Part shown: positions 1 through 12,403 of the stretch, in pieces
How the letters are laid out: each line of letters begins with the position of its first letter
Position numbering within the stretch: the stretch's first letter is position 1
Source: Eledone cirrhosa
Lineage: Eukaryota; Mollusca; Cephalopoda; Octopoda; Eledonidae
Assembly: GCA_964016885.1 (NCBI GenBank)
Contig: OZ024748.1
Span: 34,386,269-34,450,268, forward strand
Length of the DNA: 64,000 nt
Direction: 5' to 3'
The notes under the pieces: generated by a model
Seen by the model: only the letters and a program-made list of their open reading frames with translations
What the model was told of the DNA's origin: nothing
Database searches by the model: none
Made by a program: the position numbers and the translations under genes

Positions 1-3000
1 ACTCTCACACTCCCACATTGACACAACACCACACGACCACACTCTCACACTCCCATATCAACACAACACCACACCACCACACTCTTACACTCCTACAAGA
101 ACACAACACCACACCACCACACACTTACACTCCTACATTGACACAACACCACACCACCACACTCTTACACTCCCACATTGACACAACACCACACCACCAC
201 ACTCTTACACTCCCACATTGACACAACACCACACCACACCACCACACTCTTACACGCCCACATTGACACAACACCACACCACCACACTCTTACACTCCGA
301 CAAGGACACAACACCACAACACCACACTCTTACACTCCCACATTGACACAACACCACACCACCACACTCTCACACTCCCACATTGACACAACACCACACC
401 ACCACACTCTAACACTCCCACATTGACACAACACCACACCACCACACTCTTACACTCCTACATTGACACAACACCACACCACCACACTCTCACACTCCCA
501 CATTGACACAACACCACACCACCACACTCTCACACTCCCACATTGACACGACACCACACCACCACACTCTTACACTCCCACATTGACACAACAGCACACC
601 ACCACACTCTCACACTCCCACATTGACACGACACCACACCACCACACTCTTACACTCCCACATTGACACAACACCACACCACCACACTCTCACACTCCCA
701 CATTGACACAACACCACACCACCACTCTCTCACACTCCCACATTGACACAACACCACACCACCACACTCTCACACTCCCACATTGACACAACACCACACC
801 ACCACACTCTTAGACTCCCACATTGACAGAACACCACACCACCACACTCTTACACTCCCACATTGACACATCACCACACCACCACACTCTTACTCTCCCA
901 CATTGACACAACACCACACCACCACACTCTCACACTCCCACATTAACACAACACCACACCACCACACTCTTACACTCCCACGCTGACACAACACTACAAC
1001 ACCACACTCTCACACTCCCACAAGAACACAACACCTCACCACCACACTCTTACACTCCCACATTGACACAACACCACACCACCACAAACTCACACTCCCA
1101 CATTAACACAACACCACACCACCACACTCTTACACTCCCACGCTGACACAACACTACACCACCACACTCTCACACTTCCACAAGAACACAACACAACACC
1201 ACACCACCACACTCTCACACTCCCACATTAACACAACACCACACCACCACATCCTCACACTCCCACAAGGACACAACACCACACCACCACAACCTCACAC
1301 TCCCACAAGAACACAACACCACACCACCACACTCTAACACTCCCACAAGGACACAACACCACACCACCACACTCTCACACTCCCACATTGATACAACACC
1401 ACACCACCACACTCTTACACTCCCACATTGACACAACACTACACCACCACACTCTTACACTCCCCACATTGACACAACACTACACCACCACACTCTTACA
1501 CTCCCCACATTGACACAACACCACACCACCACACTCTCACACTCCCACATTGACACAACACCACCACAATCTTACACTCCCCACATTGACACAACACCAC
1601 ACCCCCACACTCTTACACTCCCACATTGACACAACACCACACCACCACACTCTCACACTCCCACATTGACACAACACCACCACAATCTAACACTCCCCAC
1701 ATTGACACAGCACCACACCCACACACCCTTACACTCCCCACATTGACACAACATCACACCACCACACTCTTACACTCCCACATTGACACAACACCACACC
1801 ACCACACTCTTACACTCCCACATTGACACAACACCACACCACCACACTCTTACACTTCCCACATTGACACAACATCACACCACCACACTCTTACACTCCC
1901 ACATTGACACAACACCACACCACCACACTCTTACACACCCCACATTGACACAACATCACACCACCACACTCTTACACTCCCACATTGACACAACACCACA
2001 CCACCACACACTTACACCCCCACATTGACACAACACCACACCACCACACTCTTACACACCCACATTGACACAACACCACACCACCACACTCTTACACTCC
2101 CCACATTGACACAACATCACACCACCACACTCTTACACTCCCACATTGACACAACACCACACAACCACACACTTACACTCCCACATTGACACAACACCAC
2201 ACCACCACACTCTTACACTCCCCACAAGGACACAACACCACACCACCACACTCTTACACTCCCACAAGAACACAACACCACACCACCACACTCTCACACT
2301 CCCACATTGACACAACACCACCACACTCTTACACTCCCACAAGAACACAACACCACACCACCACACTCTCACACTCCCACATTGACACTACACCACCACA
2401 CTCTTACACTCCCACAAGAACACAACACCACACCACCACACTCTCACACTCCCACATTGACACTACACCACCACACTCTTACACTCCCACATTGACACAA
2501 CACCACACAACCACACTCTCACACTCCCACATTGACACAACACCACACAACCACACTCTCACACTCCCATATCAACACAACACCACACCACCACACTCTT
2601 ACACTCCCACAAGAACACAACACCACACCACCACACTCTTACACTCCGACAAGAACACAACACCACACCACCACACTCTTACACTCCTACAAGAACACAA
2701 CACTACACCACCACACACTTACACTCCTACATTGACACCACACCACACCACCACACTCTTACACTCCCACATTGACACAACACCACACCACCACACTCTT
2801 ACACTCCCACATTGACACAACACCACACCATACCACCACACTCTTACACGCCCACATTGACACAACACCACACCACCACACTCTTACACTCCGACAAGGA
2901 CACAACACCACACCACCACACTCTTACACTCCCACATTGACACAACACCACACCACCACACTCTCACACTCCCACATTGACACGACACCACACCACCACA

Positions 3001-4259
3001 CTCTTACACGCCCACATTGACACAACACCACACCACCACACTCTTACACTCCGACAAGAACACAACACCACACCCCCACACTCTTACACTCCCACATTGA
3101 CACAACACCACACCACCACACTCTCACACTCCCACATTGACACGACACCACACCACCAGACTCTTACACGCCCACATTGACACAACACCACACCACCACA
3201 CTCTTACACTCCGACAAGAACACAACACCACACCACCACACACTTACACTCCTACAAGGACACAACACCACACCACCACACTCTTACACTCCTACATTGA
3301 CACAACACCACACCACCACACTCTCACACTCCCACATTGACACAACACCACACCACCACACTCTCACACTCCCACATTGACACAACACCACACCACCACA
3401 CTCTTACACTCCCCACATTGACACAACACCACACCCCCACACTCTCACACTCCCACATTGACACAACACCACACCACCACACTCTCACACTCCCACATTG
3501 ACACAACAACACACCACCACACTCTCACACTCCCACATTGACACAACACCACACCACCACACTCTTACACTCCCACATTGACACAACACCACACCACCAC
3601 ACTCTTACACTCCCACATTGACACAACACCACACCACCACACTCTTACACTCCCACATTGACACAACACCACACCACCACACTCTCACACTCCCACATTG
3701 ACACAACATCACACCACCACACTCTTACACTCCCACATTGACACAACACCACACCACCACACTCTCACACTCCCACATTGACACAACACCACACCACCAC
3801 ACTCTAACATTCCCACATTGACACAACACCACACCACCACACTCTCACACTCCAACATTGACACAACACCACACCACCACACTCTTACACTCCCACAAGG
3901 ACACAACACCACACCACCACACTCTCACACTCCCACAAGGACACAACACTACACCACCACACTCTTACACTCCCACAAGGACACAACACCACACCACCAC
4001 ACTCTCACACTCCCACAAGGACACAACACTACACCACCACACTCTTACACTCCCACGTTGACACAACACTACACCACCACACACTTACACTCCCACAAGA
4101 ACACAACACCACGCCACCACACTCTTAAACTCCCACATTGACAGAACACCACACCCCCACACTCTTACTCTCCCACATTGACACAACACAACACGGCCCC
4201 ACTCTTACACTCCCACAAGAACACAACACCACACCACCACACTCTTACACTCCCACATT

Positions 4260-4630
4260 GACACAACACCACACCACCACACTCTCACACTCCCACAAGG
4301 ACACAACACTACACCACCACACTCTTACACTCCCACGTTGACACAACACTACACCACCACACTCTCACACTCCCACAAGAGCACAACACCACACTACCAC
4401 ACTCTCACACACCCACATTCACACAACACCTCACCACCACACTCTTACACTCCCACAAGGACACAACACCACACCACCACACTCTCACACTCCCACAAGG
4501 ACACAACACTACACCACCACACTCTTACACTCCCACGTTGACACAACACTACACCACCACACTCTCACACTCCCACAAGAGCACAACACCACACTACCAC
4601 ACTCTCACACACCCACATTCACACAACACC
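4260..4630. repeat. 200-bp (5-unit) tandem duplication inside the 40-bp array
   Basis: A distinctive run of variant units is repeated at exactly 200 bp spacing (for example 4338 and 4538). It has a CACGTTGACAC unit, a CAAGAGCACAAC unit, and a CACACACCCACATTCACAC unit. The shared private variants show that a five-unit block was duplicated as a whole, as expected from unequal exchange. Confidence 0.85.
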
Positions 4631-5740
4631 ACACCCCCACACTCTTACACTCCCACATTGACACAACACCACAACACCACACCACCACATTCTCACACTC
4701 CCACAAGGACACAACACCACACCACCACACTCTCACACTCCCACATTGATACAACACCACACCACCACACTCTTACACTCCCACATTGACACAACACCAC
4801 ACCCCCACATTCTTACACTCCCACATTGACACAACACTACACCACCACACTCTCACACTCCCACAAGAACACAACACCTCACCACTACACTCTTACACTC
4901 CCACAAGGACACAACACCACACCACCACACTCTCGCATTCCCACATTAACACAACACCACACCACCACACACTTACACTCCCACATTGACACAACACAAC
5001 ACCACCAAGCTCTCACACTCCCACAAGGAAACAACAACACACCACCCCACTCTTACACTCCCACAAGGATACAACACCACACCCCCACACTTTTACACTC
5101 CCACATTGACACAACACCACACCCCCACACTCTTACACTCCCACATTGACTCAACACCACACCACACACTCTCACACTCCCACATTGACACAACACCACA
5201 CCACCACACTCTTACACGCCCACATTGACACAACGCCACACCACCACACTCTTACACTCCCACATTGAGACAACACCACACCAGCACACTCTTACACTCC
5301 CACATTGAGACAACACCACACCACCACACTCTTACACTCCCACATTGACACAACACCACACCACCACAGACTCACACTCCCACATTAACAGAGCACCACA
5401 CCACCACACTCTCACACTCCCACATTAACACAACACAACACCACCACACTCTTACACTCCCACAAGAACACAACACCACACCACCACACTCTTACACTCC
5501 CACATTGACACAACACCACACCACCACAAACTCACACTCCCACATTAACACAGCACCACACCACCACACTCTCACACTCCCACATTAACACAACACCACA
5601 CCACCACACTCTCACACTCCCACAAGGACACAACACAACACCACCACACTCTTACACTCCCACAAGAACACAACACCACACCAGCACACTCTTACGCTCC
5701 CACATTGACACAACATCACACCACCACACTCTTACACTCC

Positions 5741-6030
5741 CACATTGACACAACACCATACCACCACACTCTAACACACCCACATTCACACAACACCTCA
5801 CCACCACACTCTTACACTCCCACATTGACACAGCACTACACCACCACACTCTTACACTCCCACATTGACACAACACCACACCACCACACTCTCACACTCC
5901 CACATTGACACAACACCATACCACCACACTCTAACACACCCACATTCACACAACACCTCACCACCACACTCTTACACTCCCACATTGACACAACACTACA
6001 CCACCACACTCTTACACTCCCACATTGACA
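5741..6030. repeat. 160-bp (4-unit) tandem duplication inside the 40-bp array
   Basis: The private variants ACACCATACCACC, CTAACACACCCACATTCACA and ACACCTCACC recur 160 bp apart (about 5750 and 5910), so a four-unit block was duplicated. A similar variant set appears again near 7380-7470. Confidence 0.75.
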
Positions 6031-8080
6031 CAACACCACACCCCCACACTCTTACACTTCCACATTGACACAACACCACACCCCCACACTCTTACACTCC
6101 CACATTGACACAACACCAAACCACCACACTCTTACACTCCCACATTGACACAACACCACACCCCCACACTCTTACACTCCCACATTGACACAACACCAAA
6201 CCACCACACTCTTACACTCCCACATTGACACAACACCACACCATCACACTCTTACACGCCCACATTGACACAACGCCACACCACCACACTCTCACACTCC
6301 CACATTAACACGCCACCACACTCTCACACTCCCACAAGAATACAACACCACACCACCACACTCTCACACTCCCACATTGACACAACACCTCACCACCACA
6401 TCTTACACTCCCATATTGACACAAGATCACACCACCACACTCTTACACTCCTACATTGACACAACACTACACCACCACACCCTTACACTCCCACAAGGAC
6501 ACAACACCACACCACCACACACTTACACTCCCACAAGGACACAACACCACACCAACACCCTGTCACACTCCCACATTGACACAACACCACACCACCACAC
6601 ACTTACACTCCCACAAGGACACAACACCACACCACCACACTCTCACACTCCCACAAGGACACCAAACCATACCACCACACTCTCGCACTCCCACAAGGAT
6701 ACAACACCACACCACCACACTCTCACACTCCCACGTTGACACAACCGCATACCTCCACACTCTCGCACTCCCACAAGGATACAACACAACACCACCACAC
6801 TCTTACACTCCCACAAGGACACAACACCACACCACCACACCATCACACTCACACATTGACACAAAACCATACCACCACACTCTCGCATTCCCACATTGAC
6901 ACAACACCACACCACCACACTCTCGCACTCCCACAAGGACACAACACCACACCACCACACTCTTACACTCCCACATTGACACAACACCACACCACCACAC
7001 TCTGACACTCCCACAAGAACACAACACCACCACTCTCTCACACTCCCACACGAACCCAACACCACACCCCCACACTCTTACACTCCCACATTGACACAAC
7101 ACCACACCACCACATTCTCACACTCCCACAAGGACACAACACCACACCACCACACTCTCACACTCCCACATTGATACAACACCACACCACCACACTCTTA
7201 CACTCCCACATTGACACAACACCACACCCCCACATTCTTACACTTCCACATTGACACAACACTACACCACCACACTCTCACACTCCCACAAGAACACAAC
7301 ACCTCACCACTACACTCTTACATTCCCACAAGGACACAACACCACACCACCACACTCTTACACTCCCATATTGACACAACACCATACCACCACACTCTTA
7401 CACTCACACATTGACACAACACCATACCACCACACTCTCACACATCCACATTCACACAACACCTCACCACTACACTCTTACACTCCCACAAGGACACAAC
7501 ACCACACCACCACACTCTTACACTCCCACATTGACACAACACTACACCACCACACTCTCACACTCCCACAAGGACACAACACCACACCACCACACTCTTA
7601 GACTCCCAAATTGACAGAACACCACACCACCTCACTCTCACACTGCCACATTGACACAACACTACACCACCACACCCTTACACTCCCACAAGGACACAAC
7701 ACCATACCACCACACTCTCGCACTCCCACATGGATACAACACCACCACACCCTTACACTCCCACAAGGACACAACACCACACCACCACACTCTCGCTCTC
7801 CCACAAGGACACAACACCACACCACCACACTCTTACACTCCTACATTGATACAACACGAAACCACGACATCTAACACTCCCACAAGGACACAACACCACA
7901 CCACCACAGCATCACACTCACACATTGAAACAACACCACACCACCACACTCTCACACTCCCACAAGGACACAACACCACACCACCACACTCTCATACTCC
8001 CATATTGACACAACACCACACCACCACACTCTTACACTCCCACAAGGACACAACATCACACCACCACACTCTCACACTCC

Positions 8081-8490
8081 CACATTGACACAACACCACA
8101 CCACCACACTCTTACACTCCCACAAGGACACAACACCACACCAACACACTCTTACTCTCCCACAAGGACACATCACCCTCTTACACTCCCACAAAAACAC
8201 AACAACACACCACCACACTCTCACACTCCCACAAGAACACAACACCACACCACCACACTTTCACACTCCCACAAGAACACAACACCACACCACCACACTC
8301 TCACACTCCCACAAGGACACAACACCACACCACCACACTCTCACACTCCCACATTGACACAACACCACACCACCACACTCTTACACTCCCACAAGGACAC
8401 AACACCACACCAACACACTCTTACTCTCCCACAAGGACACATCACCCTCTTACACTCCCACAAAAACACAACAACACACCACCACACTCT
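8081..8490. repeat. 269-bp duplicated block containing a shortened unit
   Basis: The block beginning at 8085 is repeated at 8354, an offset of 269 bp. Both copies carry the same irregular unit in which GGACACATCACCCTCTTACA replaces a full 40-mer. The offset is therefore not a multiple of 40: six full units plus one 29-bp unit. This is a local higher-order repeat near the right end of the array. Confidence 0.85.
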
Positions 8491-8587
8491 CACACTCCCA
8501 CAAGGACACAACACCACACCACCACACTCTTACAGTCCCACAAAGACACAACACCACACTTACACTCCCACAAGGACACAACACAAT

Positions 8588-9178
8588 AGCGCCATTTTTG
8601 TTTCTCCCTTTGTGAGAGGCTGTCGTCTGCTTCTTTGGAAATGAATCCTTACACAAAGCAAAACAAAAGCAACACCTCATTGCTAATTGAAGCATTCATT
8701 AATATTTTTAGTCCGTCGGTCCCGGTGGCCAATAAAGTAATCATCATTATTATTACTATATGATCATGAATCATACTTAATTTGCTGTTGTAAGAAAAAA
8801 CTGCAGGAACTCATTTCCATTAGTCGTTTGTTATCATTTACAATGGACGATGAAATGAAAACTGAAACAGGAATTGAATAAATAAAGAACAAACAAAACT
8901 AAAGAAGAAGAAGAAGAAGAAGAAAATGAGATAGAGGTAAAGAGGTAGAAAGAGAGAGAAAAAATGTGAAATGTCAACGATTTTAATTTGTAATTTGCTG
9001 TTGAAAAATATTCTTTTTCTGTTATTTCAGCGTTCCGGAATGTTTTAGAGGAGGAGGTGGAAATATAGAATATAAATGTCGGATGTTTAATGGAATTTCT
9101 TCCGGTATTTACCTTGTTTTCTCTCTGGGAGCGAACATTCTCCAATGGGTCGGGGACTCACGAAGGCGAACCGGCTAC
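8588..9178. other. Low-copy AT-rich sequence, no gene recognised
   Basis: Sequence right of the 40-bp array. It holds a short GAA/AAG-rich purine stretch (about 8898-8965) and nothing recognisable as a gene. A good-looking splice-acceptor string (pyrimidine tract ending TTTCAG at 9030) precedes an open frame that runs into the adjacent CA repeat. I do not regard this as an exon without transcript evidence. Confidence 0.5.
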
Positions 9179-9400
9179 AACACACACACGCGTGCGCATA
9201 CATGTATACCCTCACACAAACATTCATATACACACACACATGTATGCATGCAGGCGCACACACACGCATGCATACTCTCTCACACACCCACACATACATA
9301 AATATACTCATTCCCACATACATACACACACTTACATATACACATTGTGTGTGTGTGTGTGTTTGTTTGTGTGTCTGTGTGTGTGTGTGCATGTGTCTGT
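9179..9400. repeat. Compound (CA)n ... (GT)n simple repeat
   Basis: CA-rich, interrupted dinucleotide sequence (9179-9345) is followed by GT-rich sequence (9346-9400). The switch of strand bias makes the two halves roughly self-complementary. All open frames here on both strands are repeat translations. Confidence 0.9.
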
Positions 9401-9409
9401 ATTGGATCT

Positions 9410-9600
9410 CCCTCAGTTCAGATGATGAGTCTTCTAGTTGTTTGAACAATGGAACAGTCTACTCATGAAATTGACGTGGGTGTTGTTGAACCGGATATTT
9501 CACAGACACGTGTACCCTTAATGTAATTATCAGGGAAATTCAGTGTGTCACAGTGTGACAGGCGTAGTCCTTTGATTTATATGTACAACTTTTGTACAAT
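9410..9600. mobile_element. Fragment resembling a common cephalopod interspersed repeat
   Basis: The stretch around CAGACACGTGTACCCTTAA (from about 9503) followed by TTCAGTGTGTCACAGTGTGACA (from about 9539) and CCTTTGATTTATATGTACAAC resembles, from memory, an abundant interspersed repeat of octopus genomes. No coding capacity or ends are visible. The identification relies on recall, so it is tentative. Confidence 0.4.
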
Positions 9601-9830
9601 TTTTGCCACCTGAGTAAACTAAAGTAACATTCCATAGAAACGTTTGCTACCATTGTCGGGCTGTGTCTAGGGCGAATCTGTGTGATCTCCGAACCAGTAA
9701 TTTTGTCCGAATGCTCACAGCTGAGTGGATTACACTCAGAGTATTCAAGGACCAGGTCGTGCTGTTGAACCAGGTGACAAGTTATGTCTGCCACACAAGA
9801 ACTTAGAGGATCTCTCACAATTTAGATGAA

Positions 9831-10144
9831 CCTGCTTGGTATAATTTGGAAGGCAAAACATCTTAGAGTAGGACCATAGTTTTGACTAATACAACTTGTG
9901 CTTCTTAGCTCCCCTGTATCAACTAGCCATACACTAGTCATACACCAGCATGTCTAAGTTACAAGCCGAATTTGTTACATATAAGATCGTAAATCCGCCT
10001 GATAGAATTTGGAACACACAAACCTTAGAGAAAGACCATAGTTTTAACAACTACTACTACTATTACAATTTATGCTTCCTATTTCCACTATACACCAACA
10101 TGTCAAGGTTACAATAAGTGGGGTTTATTACATATAGGGCCGCC
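9831..10144. repeat. Diverged two-copy tandem duplication (about 167 + 147 bp)
   Basis: Unit 1 (9831-9997) and unit 2 (9998-10144) share collinear landmarks: ATAATTTGGAA/AGAATTTGGAA, CTTAGAG..A..ACCATAGTTTT, TGCTTC, ACACCA.CATGTC, GTTACA and TTACATATA. Small indels lie between them. The duplication is old. I do not recognise the unit and see no open frame in it. Confidence 0.7.
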
Positions 10145-10289
10145 AAAAAAGCAGCTCTGTAAAAGCTATCTCTGTCACACCGAGGGGTAATTCAGGTAAA
10201 TTTAGCAAGGCTATTTAGTTCCATTATATTAAAACTTATAACATTCATTAACGACATGATATCGAACGAAACTCATTAGGCATTAACAT

Positions 10290-10405
10290 TCCTAATCTTG
10301 TCTTCACCATTTCCCCTTCTCCTCCCTTGCCTTCCATTTCCTTCCTTCATACCCTCCTTCCTTTCACTCTTATAAACTTTCTTTCCTTTGTTCCCTACAT
10401 CTATT
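10290..10405. repeat. Polypyrimidine tract (C/T-rich plus strand)
   Basis: A roughly 115-bp stretch is made almost entirely of C and T on the plus strand (CCTTCC, TTTCC and CTCC motifs), the only long stretch of this kind in the window. It is not a simple periodic microsatellite. Confidence 0.7.
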
Positions 10406-10589
10406 CCAGAGTTTTACACATTATTTCCACGAAATATTTATTCGCTAAAAGTTTTCGCCTAAAAGCTTATTTTTTTGTATTCTTTTTCTTTTAATTTTCT
10501 TCATATATTTTTCAGTTTATTTTTTTATTTGTTATTTGGCATGTTTTATTTATTTATTATCCTTTCTACTTCCTTTGGCTTATATGAAG

Positions 10590-10691
<102 letters not shown>

Positions 10692-10767
10692 ATATCTCAT
10701 AATGGCGGCTGAAACTGAGCAATGATGAATGAATATTACAGCAGTGAGCAACTCCCCGCCATTTTCT

Positions 10768-10780
10768 CTTCTTCTTCTTC

Positions 10781-10848
<68 letters not shown>

Positions 10849-10849
10849 T
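10768..10849. repeat. (CTT)n-(ATT)n trinucleotide microsatellite
   Basis: Four CTT units pass into about 23 uninterrupted ATT units. It sits between the TG repeat and the imperfect CCA/CTA array, making a chain of three different microsatellites within 500 bp. Confidence 0.95.
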
Positions 10850-10864
10850 GAAAATACGGAAGTG

Positions 10865-11125
10865 AAACATCACTACTACCATCATCATCAACACCAGAAC
10901 CAACACCACCACTACCACCACCACCACTACCACCACCAGTACTACCACCACCACCACTACCACACCCACCACTACCACCACCACTACCACAACCACCAAC
11001 ACTACTACAACCAGCACCACCACCACCACTACCACAACCACCAACACCACCACTACAACCACCACCACCACAATCACCACCATTAATACTACTACTACCA
11101 ACAACAACAACAACAATAATAGCAA
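10865..11125. repeat. Imperfect (ACC/ACT/ACA)n trinucleotide array
   Basis: About 260 bp built from CCA, CTA, CAA and CAG triplets. It gives His/Tyr-rich (plus) and Val- or Gly-rich (minus) long open frames, up to about 280 codons with neighbouring repeats. These lack any domain and are rejected as genes. Confidence 0.9.
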
Positions 11126-11223
11126 CATCAACACAAACGAAAGTAAAAGTACCAACGAAATAAATATATAAATAACGGTAGCTAAAATTACGTTTTCTGG
11201 TAAACAAAAAGCAGGAACCATTA

Positions 11224-11413
11224 TAAACACACACACATATATATACTGCACATAAATACATGCACACATATATATACTGCACATAAATACATGCACACAT
11301 GCACATGTGTGCATGTACACGTGGATACATGGCTACATCTACACATGCGCATAAACAAGCCCAAACAAAATATACAAAGCAATATAACAACACATGAACA
11401 CACACTCTCTCTT

Positions 11414-11485
<72 letters not shown>

Positions 11486-11486
11486 T
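11224..11486. repeat. Compound microsatellite with a 31-bp direct repeat and (CT)n(AT)n(GT)n
   Basis: A 31-bp unit containing ACTGCACATAAATACATG is present twice (about 11,232-11,295). It is followed by CA/TG-rich sequence, then (CT)n, (AT)n and (GT)n at 11,405-11,486. The TA-rich part directly borders the inverted-repeat element at 11,508. Confidence 0.85.
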
Positions 11487-11507
11487 GTATCTATCTATAT
11501 ATATATA

Positions 11508-11757
11508 ATCAAGGTTTACAAATAAGAAAAAGTTTCAAAATAAATTTCAAAAAATTTCGTAATTTGAACTCGGGAATTTTATACTCTCCGAGTGAAAAGA
11601 ACCTTCTGACGAGAGTTTATCTTTTCAATGGAAGGCCGCAAGGACTGTCCATTTATTTTTGAAACTCGAAACCGATTTTGGCAAAGGAAACCATAATGAG
11701 TACAGTGAATTTTTTGAAATTTATTTTGAAACCTTTTCTTATTTGCTAAACCTTGAT
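11508..11757. mobile_element. MITE-like element with about 52-bp terminal inverted repeats, TA target
   Basis: The left end ATCAAGGTTTACAAATAAG continues into AGTTTCAAAATAAATTTC. The reverse complement of the right end (11,706-11,757) matches it over about 52 bp with one extra G and one or two substitutions. The element is about 250 bp, has no open frame, and is bordered by TA on both sides inside (TA)n. This fits a non-autonomous TA-targeting (Tc1/mariner-type) element, but the exact target duplication cannot be defined in TATATA flanks. The roughly 145-bp interior is not palindromic, so it is not a simple fold-back. The superfamily is inference. Confidence 0.75.
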
Positions 11758-11842
11758 TATATATGTTCTGGCTCGTTGGCATATGGTTGGACATTATATG
11801 TGTCCCTGGACGCTTTTTGCGTGTAAGGATATATACTTTATT

Positions 11843-11944
<102 letters not shown>

Positions 11945-12172
11945 GTAATTATATATATCGTTTCTGAATTTGTTTAGCAAGATTCTTTATCTGAAAACGT
12001 TTGTTGAAACCGATATTGTTATACTTTGGGAGGGTGATGTTGCCAATAAGAAACACACGCACCAGTTGCTTTCACTTCAATTTATTATAAATTTGATAAA
12101 TATAAGTTTGACAAATTTTATAAATTTCCGGTTGGTTGGTTGGTTCCGCAACCGGATGGTTGTTCATATATT

Positions 12173-12215
12173 GTCAAAGTTCTTTCGTCACGCATTCTGT
12201 GACCTCATCAGTGAC
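12173..12215 (-). ncRNA. Hammerhead ribozyme motif (type I, minimal stem III)
   Basis: Read 5' to 3' on the minus strand (12,215 down to 12,173), the order is: stem I strand GTCA, core CTGATGAG, stem II GTCAC/GTGAC closed by loop AGAATGC, core GAAA, a 2-bp stem III with a two-base loop (G-AA-C), U16.1 and U17, then stem I return strand TGAC. All conserved core positions are present, and cleavage would fall between 12,177 and 12,176. It lies about 190 bp past the GIY-YIG stop codon, inside the 3' region of the PLE. Hammerhead motifs with very short stem III are established in Penelope-like elements, where they are thought to process element transcripts. Activity of this copy is inference; a 2-bp stem III would be weak as a monomer. 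Confidence 0.78.
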
Positions 12216-12403
12216 CGGGGATTCTTTTCTTTGTTTTGTGCCTCTCCTTTGTTCTGTCCTATGTTTATGTGTGTGTTGTGTGCTTAGTTTGCGCATGTGT
12301 TACATCCGGGTGTCTGTGTGTGTTTTTATTTGTTTATTTATTTGTTTATTTACATGTTACTAGTTAGCTGTTTGTTCTATGTGTGTGTGTTTTCATTTTG
12401 TCC

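Larger units (their letters stand above)
1..8587. repeat. 40-bp minisatellite/satellite array (about 215 units)
   Basis: A 40-bp unit repeats head to tail from the first base to about 8587; a typical unit lies at 661-700. The variable start of the unit is CATTGACACA, CAAGGACACA, CAAGAACACA or CATTAACACA, followed by a constant ACC/CAC-rich stretch and a CTCT or CTTA block ending in CACTCCCA. The plus strand is almost free of G (about one per unit), giving strong strand asymmetry. Because 40 is not a multiple of 3, each strand is read in all three frames in turn. This creates many short His/Thr-rich (plus) and Val/Cys/Trp-rich (minus) open frames that are not genes. The array continues beyond the left edge. 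Its last units (8541-8587) are shortened before single-copy sequence begins. Confidence 0.97.

Noticed and set aside
1..8587. CRISPR-like array of regular 40-bp repeats
   Set aside because: There are no unique spacers between repeats, no associated cas genes, and the surrounding elements are animal retrotransposons.
1..8640. Many His/Thr-rich (plus) and Val/Cys/Trp-rich (minus) open frames of 60-209 codons
   Set aside because: They are translations of the 40-bp repeat. A 40-bp unit cycles through all frames, and stops occur only when TTGA or TTAA falls in phase, so frame lengths simply reflect which unit variants are adjacent.
9032..9301. Possible exon after a splice-acceptor-like TTTCTGTTATTTCAG at 9,016-9,030
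   Set aside because: The frame is open but short, continues straight into the CA microsatellite, has no recognisable domain, and no matching donor or neighbouring exon is visible.
9087..9468. Four overlapping 70-120-codon frames on both strands
   Set aside because: All are translations of the CA/GT-rich compound repeat.
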